Shown here: positions 57,198 to 64,000 of the stretch, in pieces
Position numbering within the stretch: position 1 is the first letter of the stretch
Layout: each line of letters begins with the position of its first letter
Source: Cocos nucifera
Taxonomy: Eukaryota > Streptophyta > Magnoliopsida > Arecales > Arecaceae
Assembly: GCA_006176705.1 (NCBI GenBank)
Contig: QRFJ01003076.1
Span: forward strand, 18,622-82,621
DNA length: 64,000 nt
Reading direction: 5' to 3'
Program-made: the position numbers and the translations under genes
The notes under the pieces: generated by a model
Told to the model about the DNA's origin: nothing
Databases searched by the model: none
What the model saw: only the letters and a program-made list of their open reading frames with translations

Positions 57198-60185
57198 AGC
57201 AAGAGTTGCTGGCGTGGTGGTGGGAACATACCCCTTCGATTATCATCTGATTTAGACTTAGTTTTGAAGACTGTTTATTATGTGGCTTGCAGCTAGCAGG
57301 AATTTTTGATTTCTATTTCAATGCTTAGCACTAGAAGGCTATTGATTACGCTTTCTTTAAGGACATTGTAACATTCTTTATGAAAGAAATAAAATTGCAA
57401 ATGTTTCCTTATTAACGATCTTTACAAGCTACATATTTGATGTACCTATTCACTATCGGCAAATGTGAATGCCAAACGACTAGGGATAGTTCCCAAACGA
57501 TAGAATATCTATGGCACCTAAGATTAGGGTCATATAGCAGAAAGATTAGGATGAACAAATTGGAGAAAAATGGCTATTGAGTCACTGACTTTCAAGTCAA
57601 TATCCAACTTGTGAATCTTGGTCTCTAAGGGCAAAATGACCAAACTTTTCTTTTGTAGGACATGGGAGAGGGCCACAGATCTCCTTGCCCTAGTACATAT
57701 GACGTGTGCGCCCATTTGATGTACTCGCAAGGCAATTTTGTCTACTTCATTACCTTTACCGATGATCCTATCTAGGTATTGGTATGTGTATCCTTATGAG
57801 ACACAAGTCTGAAGCTTTTGAAAAGTTCAAAGAATTCAATATGACGTAGAAAAACAAACTAAAAACCATTAAGGTTCTTCGATCAGATCGAGGAGATGAA
57901 TACCTTTAGCTGGGAATTCTAGACTATCTTAAGGATAATGGCATAGTCTCTCAATGGACCCACCCAGGAACACCTTCAACTCAATGGGTTTTAGAATGGA
58001 GAAATTGACCTATTGGATTATGGGTCCAATCCATGATGAGCTTCACAGACACTCCCGATTTTCTTTAGGGATATTTCATTGTTAACTTTCAATTTAATCT
58101 ACTGAATAGGGTTCTTCTCTAAAGACCGTTCCTAAACCACATCATAATGAGATATGGCATGGTAAAAACCAAGTCTGAGTCATCTCAAAATTTGGGGTTG
58201 TCCAGCTCATGTCGAAAGAAAACAAGCGGACAACGTTGTGTTAGTCCTTTAGAGCTTGATTCAATAGCGATATAAACTAAAGAGTCATTAGGATACTATT
58301 TCCTACATTTCTAGAAACCATATGTGATGTGAGTCGACATGCCATCTTTCTTGAAAAATAGTTTATTCAAGATAAGTGGCATTGGAAGGCAGATTAGCTT
58401 GGTAAGAAAGTCTCATAAGTACAATGAGCTAAGGACGCAATTGAACCAAATCAAGGTTGAGCCAATAAGAACACTAACTCCTCCACCTCCATAGATCAGA
58501 AAGAAGTTTTTCATCCCTGAAAGATACTTAGGTATTATTTCAGAGAAGTAGAGAATATTCCTCGTAGGTAATGGTGCTCATAGTAATGATCCAAAACCTA
58601 CAACGCAGATGATATCAGACATCGACTTCGAGAAATGGCTAGAGGCAATGCAGTCAGAAATTGCTCGATGGACTCGAACCAAAGTCTGGACCTTGTAGAT
58701 CCACCAGAAGGTAATACGTACTATTGGGTGTAAAATGGATCTTTAAGAGAAAGATTGGTGCATATGGGAATGTGGAGAATTCAAGGCTAGAACTAGTGGC
58801 AAAAGGGTTATAGTCAATGCGAAGGCATTGAACTGTCAGGATATCCTTTTTCCCTAGAGTGGCTGATGCTAAAATCCCATCCTCAATTGCTTGCTATTCG
58901 CAGCCTATTTTTGATTATGACAATATGGAAATGGCATGAAAATGGCATTGCTTGAACGGATATCTTGAGGAAGATAATCTATATGGAACAAGCCGCTAGA
59001 TTCAACATCCAGTGATACTGATCACCAAGGTTTGCAAGCTCAAAGGTCATATATGGACTTAAGCAAGCATCTCCGGAGCTGGAACACAACTTGTTTCAAT
59101 GATATGATCAAGATGTTTTTGGTTTCATCAAATGAAGAGGAACCATGTGTCTTCAATAAAGGTCAGTGGGAGCGCTGTGTCTTCTCGTATATACATAGAT
59201 GACATCCTCCTTATTGGGAATGAAATTTCCCATGATGCAAACATGCAAATTATGGTTGTCCAAGAATTCTCCATGAAGGACCTAGGTGAAGCATCCTTTA
59301 TTCTAGGAATTAAGATTTATGGGATAGACCGAATAGGAGCCAGGAACCTTCACAGAAGATGTACATAGAGAACGTCTAAAGAGGTTTTAGTAGGAAAATC
59401 TAAAGGGGATTAATATCCCTTCCGAAAGACATGGTATTCCACTTTCCAAGAAGATGTGCCTAGCACACCTAAAGAAATAGAACGCATGAGCAAGATCCTT
59501 ATGCTTTGCATAGGGAGCCTCATGTATGCAAATGCTATATACACGAGCCTGAATATAGCCCCATGTTGTGAGTGTCACAAGTAGATTATAGGTCAAATCC
59601 AGGTGAAGACACTGAACTTCTGTAAATGTATCCTTAAGTACTTGAGAAGAACTAAAGGATAGATTTGGTCTTTGGTAATGGAGAACTCAAGTCCAGGGAT
59701 CAATAGACTCGGATTTCATGTCTGATGTAGATGATTCGAAAGTCGACATCTGGGAGTTGTTTGTGTGCCAATGGTGGTGCTGTCAGCTGGAAGAGTTCCA
59801 GCAAACCATTGATAGCAGAATTCCCCATGGAAGCAAATAAATATCGCTAGCATTAGAAGGCTGCAAAGGAAGCATTTTGTACAAGAAGTTTGCTATAGAA
59901 ATTGGAGTATAATGCCATCAGATGCCATTCCTCTATACTGGCAACAACATGGTGCCATAGCCCTTGCTAAGAGCCAAGGTCTCACCAAAAATCCAAGCAC
60001 ATTGAGCGGCGATACCACCTCATTCGTGATTACCTCGAGAAGGGTTACGTCGAGGTCAAGAGAGTTGACTCATAGATAATGTGGCAGACCCGCTTACAAA
60101 GCCGTTGGGCCAGCAGAAGATCGAAGCCACTTGAGAAGATGGGACTTAGACTTATAGCCAATTGGCTTTACGACAAGTGGAAGAT
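57198..60185 (+). pseudogene. pol: Copia E pol, starting inside the protease region (noisy)
   Basis: Collinear with 43489-46465 of copia C: protease end, pre-integrase (about 57,500), integrase (57,690-58,050), RT (58,600-59,350, with a YIDDI-like motif near 59,200) and RNase H (59,700-60,180). Small indels occur every few tens of bases, so no frame exceeds about 78 codons. The base substitutions alone are few, which points to sequencing error more than to age. Confidence 0.88.
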
Positions 60186-62427
60186 TGTCAGATATATGCG
60201 TCCTAGAAGCCAGAATTGGTTGATACTTGTAATACACTTCTAGGGGTAAAATTATAATTTTGACTAAAATAAATAAAATGGATTATTTTCTATCACATAT
60301 GAGTATTTAGTGTCTGTGATACATCCTTGAGTTAATGTATGATAATTCATATTTTTAAGAGTTGAAAATTTAAGACATGAATAATCATTATAAGCTCATA
60401 AAATGCTTCCGACCAACATCACGAGGATGGTGATTGATCTAGAAGGTTGGTGTACAATCGCTTCTCTTTAGTAGATGAGTCTTGAGTCTATGGTGTGGAG
60501 ACATCGGAGCGAGAGTATAGGTACTCATTAGAGAACAAGGGCACTGAGCGTGACCACACTCGAGTAGTCATTAGAAGTCTACCTTCTCGTCAATGACTGA
60601 CTCATGCTGTAGTGGTGCGTTGGTTCTTTGACCTGAGATGCACGGCAGTTACACTTGAGGTGTTATAGTTTGACTAACACCATAACTCGTTTCCTAGCCA
60701 TACGGAATCCTGAGGTGTATGTTGGCTATAGCATGTTCATTGTAGGAACTGGATAGCATCAAGATGGAATCTATCTACCTTAGTGTAGAGGAGCAGCCCT
60801 ATGATGATCATGAGAATCAAGTTCAGAAGTCCATGACCATGGCAGAGTGAAAATAATGAAAGAATTTCTATTTAGGTTTTTTACATCAGACTTGAATCGA
60901 TGATTACATCATATGACAGAGCTAGGGTTGATTGAGTTCACCTTAACCCTAATCTGATCGGGCTCAAGATAGAAGAACTTAATCACATAGTAGCTGCACC
61001 AAGAGGTTCGCATTCAGCTCTGATGGATTGCCATCATATACACTAGGTGTCACTGATGGATTTTGGGAGCAATTAGAATGATTTAAATGATCGATCATTC
61101 TAGCTATTCGAATCAGAAGAGTTCTGATCTATCGAAAGAAGTTTCGATGATGTCGATGATAGAGATCATGACATATCCATTACACATAGAACTGAACCTA
61201 ACTAGGTCACACAAATAAGGGTTTGAATCTAGTAATCATCAATTGAACTAATCCAGTTCAATTGATCTGAATGAGATTCAATTATGTTCAAGAAAATCAT
61301 GCTAGCACTCGATTGAACCTAACGTTCTTCTTTAACTATCATAAATAGTTGTCCTGACTGAACCAATGGAGTTTGTGCTCATTCAGAGGCCTTCACTTGG
61401 TGTGACTGGAGCCTGTCTAGGTCAGAAAAGGGTTGTCTTATTTTGTAAGACAATACCTACCATTTTTGGTCATATGCCATTTCTCGTCGTTTGACTTTGG
61501 TCAAAAGTTAACCTTTGACTGGTCAAATGTTGACTATTGATACTTTGACTTTTATCCACGTGTCATTCACCTATTGGAGAGCTGGTGGGGGCCCATCCTC
61601 CTGCCAGAACCTGGCAAGGAGGAGGGCGCACACCACCCTTGGCGTGTGCCCAAGCTGGAGGCGCCCAGGAGTCCCTATTGGATAGGGACTCCATCTCCTT
61701 TTTGGATTCCAATTAGAGTTCTCCTAAGAATCAAGTTTGACTGATCTTAGGTGCTATCTAAGGAGGAATCCAAGGGACTCTATTCTCACCAATTAGATTT
61801 TGATCTGATTTCACAAAGGGTTGTGATTTGTTGGGAAGAAGAGGAGTTGGATCACGCTTAGTCTATAAATAAGACTCTACGCCCAACTCTTGAGATTTCC
61901 ATGCCCCAAGGCTGCCTCTCCTCTCCTCCACCATGCCAAAGCATCTTCTCCCTCTCCTCTCCACATCCAAAAGTATTTTGGGTTCTTGGTTGGTGCAATC
62001 CAGATGAGAGAAAGGTGACTGAAAGCTAGAAGGCTGCGCTGCTACAAAGGACAACTGCTGATCTTTGAAAGAAGTTTTGAAGATCCTCCATATCAGATCC
62101 AGATTTGATTTTTGGAGATGCGATAGAGATGAAGAGGATCTCTAGATCTAGCTCGAGTGGATACCGATAGAGGCTAGGCACTTGCGTGGCTAGATCCAGA
62201 ACCTTCCGCTGCTTACAAGATCATCAATGGGTAATAGGATTACCCACTTCAAGATAAATTAAATTTGATTTAATTTATCTAAATTTATTTTAATTACTAA
62301 AATAATAAGAATCTGATATGAAACATCCCAGATCTGATCTAGATCAAAGAGAAAAAATTTTGAAATCTGTCTCTTGATCCGATCAGATCTGAACGAACCT
62401 GGTCTAAAAAATCAGGATTTTTGTTCA
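60186..62427 (+). repeat. Right LTR of the D/E composite (2242 bp)
   Basis: Starts TGTCAGATATATGCG and ends TTTTTGTTCA. TATA box at 61864-61871. Perfect U3 hairpin GGAGTCCCTA/TAGGGACTCC at 61668-61692 and a decayed upstream stem at 61625-61650. CACGTG (G-box) at 61557-61562 next to the TTGAC cluster (about 61,488-61,550). Its first kilobase is still indel-rich; the rest is clean. Confidence 0.92.
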
Positions 62428-62900
62428 CCATAGATACCTGTCGTTTGGACTACCCCTAGGTCATTTAGCATTTATGTTTTGCTTGATAGTTAGAACAGAT
62501 ACATCAATATATAGTTGATAATGATCGTTAATAAGAAAACCATTTGCAATTTTATTTTTTTTATAAAGAATGTTACAATGGTCCTTAAAGAAGGTAATCA
62601 CATAGCCTTCTAGTGCTAAGCAAGAAACAGAAATTAAATTCCTGCTAGCTGTAGGCACATAATAACAATCTTTCAAAACTATGTCTAAACCAGATGGTAA
62701 TTGAAGAGGGTATGTTTCCACCACCACTGCACCAACTCTTGCTCCATTTTTGATGCATAAGATCATGTCTCCATCCGTCAGCCTCCTACTATCCTCAAGA
62801 CCCTGCATGGAAGTGCATAGATGAGCACTAGAACTAGAGTCAAGCAACCAACTAGATGCAAAAGAATCGTAAGGTTAGACTCAATAACCAGCATACCTCC
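62428..62900 (-). pseudogene. pol: Copia F protease and start of pre-integrase region
   Basis: Reads VLDSSSSAHLCTSMQGLEDS from about 62847 (Gly of DSG lost), then YPLQLPSGLDIVLKDCYYV and YVITFFKDHCNILY, ending at the LTR junction shortly after QNINAK. The N-terminal linker has a frameshift near 62,860. Confidence 0.9.
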
Positions 62901-62939
62901 AGAAGGACCTTCGTTCTTGTTCTTCAGGGTGCCCAGGTA

Positions 62940-63725
62940 AGTAGGGCAGTTCTACTTCCAGTGGCCGTCGCTATTGCAATGGAAATAATTTTCTTTGACA
63001 GCAGCCTTCTTCTTTGGCTCTGCCTTCTTCTTCTTTCCTCCTTCCACCTTTTGCTTTTTCGCAGACTTCTTTTTCATTCTAGAAGACTTTCTTTTGGAAG
63101 AAGTCCGTTCCATAACAAGAACTAAGCCTTTAGAACCTTTCATAGAAAGCTCAGCGGTGACTAGCATGTTCATTAATTTGGCTAAGGAATTTTGAAGTTT
63201 ATGCATGTGGTAATTCATGATGAATTGCCCATATGCATCAGTCAAGGATTGCAAAATAACATCGTTCTGCAAATCCAAGTCTAACTTCACACCAAGCTTC
63301 TTAAGCTCTTCCAAATCCTTGATCATCATTAGACAGTGATCTTGGACTGACTGCCCATCGCGCATCTTAGCCTTAAAAAGTCATTTCGTGACTTGATATT
63401 TGGCTGCACGACTCTATTCACCAAACAGCTCCTACAGGTGAGCCAACATTTGGCGAGCAATCCCGATATCTTCATGTTGGCGCTGGAGCTCATCAGACAT
63501 CGAGCCCAACATGTAATATCTGGCCTTATTATCTTCGTCTATCCATTTTTCCAGAGACGCTCTCTGTTCAGTGGATGGATGGGCTAGTAAGGTGGGAAGG
63601 TCCTGATCTAATATATGGGTTAACTTCTCGAAACCCAAAACTATTTTGTAGTTCTTGAGTCAATCTTTATAATTGGATCCGATCAGTCTATGTGTGTCCA
63701 AGATACTTGCCAATGAGTTTGACAT
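62940..63725 (-). pseudogene. gag: Copia F gag
   Basis: Starts at the ATG complementary to 63723-63725 (MSNSLASILDTHRLIGSNYK), with a TGG-to-TGA stop soon after. KLTHILDQDLPTLLAHPSTE follows in 63638-63432. TGA at 63383-63381 is the stop shared with copia A and C. From 63365: MRDGQSVQDHCLM, LTDAYGQFIMNYHMHKL, lysine-rich segment, then a knuckle near 62,995-62,955 reading YFHCNSDGHWK followed by a stop, with the first Cys changed to Tyr. Confidence 0.9.
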
Positions 63726-64000
63726 AGATATTTTCCTATAGAAAGTTAAAGATTCTAGTTAGATACTGTAATTATGACGTGACCAATTTATTTAGAAATT
63801 TTATTTTTAAATAAATTAGCTCCCACTATTTTCCTGGATCCCTATACTCCCTCTGTAGAGATGCAAAATCTCCACGATTAATGTTTTCTAGTGATGGTGC
63901 GGTCTCACCAACTGACTCATCACCTCACCTAATCAGTTTTATTGGTGATGGATAGTCAATGAGTGAACAACTCTTGTTCAATGATTCTCTAATCATGGTG
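63726..64000 (-). other. Copia F leader, 3' part
   Basis: Reverse complement of the last 275 bp of the copia leader (compare 42222-42495). No gene. Confidence 0.9.

Larger units (their letters stand above)
50881..62427 (+). mobile_element. Copia composite D/E (three LTRs, scrambled and partly low quality)
   Basis: Order: LTR 50881-53166, leader to 54767, a fragment of the RNase H end (54768-54905), LTR 54906-57197, pol from mid-protease to the end (57198-60185), LTR 60186-62427. About 1.26 kb of gag and knuckle region is missing relative to copia C. The outer flanks (AGGTT on the left, CCATA on the right) do not match, so this is not one clean insertion. It may be two elements joined by recombination, or a misassembly. 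Confidence 0.8.
62428..64000 (-). mobile_element. Copia element F, minus strand, truncated fragment
   Basis: Reverse-strand copia: leader (64000-63726), gag (63725-62940) and protease/pre-integrase (to 62428), cut by the right LTR of the D/E composite just before the WHLRLGH block. The rest of its pol should lie to the left of the inserting element but is not present there. Its 5' LTR lies beyond the window. Confidence 0.92.

Noticed and set aside
1..64000. Host protein-coding genes
   Set aside because: Every open frame of notable length maps to a retrotransposon domain, an LTR, a repeat or an N run; I saw no exon-intron gene.

Overview
The window is plant nuclear DNA made almost entirely of nested LTR retrotransposons. 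I see no host gene, rRNA, tRNA or CRISPR array. The evidence for a plant is Ty1/copia elements with 2.2-2.3 kb LTRs and an initiator-tRNA-Met primer site, plus a Ty3/gypsy element of the plant-specific Tat type (pol with a second, archaeal-like RNase H domain, a 3' tandem-repeat block and an antisense ORF). The species cannot be read from the sequence. A monocot, perhaps a palm, is only a guess.

Layout. 1-9298 is copia element A, whose 5' LTR is cut by the window edge. 9299-9513 is unassigned. 9514-50880 is one Tat-type gypsy element that hosts later insertions: its 5' LTR (9514-10393) and gag start (10501) are interrupted by copia B (10762-28376). Gag-pol resumes at 28377-33560, followed by about nine 115-bp tandem repeats (33640-34700) and an antisense coiled-coil ORF that copia C (37615-48727) splits. 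The gypsy 3' LTR starts at 50385 and is broken at 50880/50881 by another copia LTR. Copia B itself carries a solo gypsy LTR with a perfect 5-bp target duplication, so the nest is three layers deep. 50881-62427 is a scrambled copia composite (D/E). 62428-64000 is a minus-strand copia fragment (F).

Checks on the nesting. Target-site duplications are recognisable around copia B (CGACT/TGACT), copia C (CAGAG/CTGAG) and the solo LTR (GTAGA/GTAGA). When B and C are mentally removed, the gypsy gag frame and the gypsy antisense frame each continue in frame. Internal lengths of copia A and C are both 5845 bp. B gives about 5.83 kb once its solo LTR and a duplicated block are discounted.

Assembly problems matter here. 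About 5 kb on the left of the 1000-N gap (11798-16875) is repeated on its right (17876-22849), which looks like an unmerged contig overlap. A 25-N gap at 39557 adjoins an inverted LTR/leader piece. About 54,768-61,200 is full of single-base indels typical of uncorrected long reads, and its flanks do not fit one insertion. All coding regions are pseudogenes as written. Copia C is the best preserved: its integrase and RT motifs are intact and most lesions are single-base indels.

The most interesting biology I could find is structural. The copia LTRs share a U3 hairpin whose arms have changed together in different copies (GGAGTCCCAT/ATGGGACTCC, GGAGTCCTTG/CAAGGACTCC, GGAGTCCCTA/TAGGGACTCC), a second palindrome just upstream, a dense TTGAC (W-box) cluster, and a nested stem structure in the leader between the primer site and gag.
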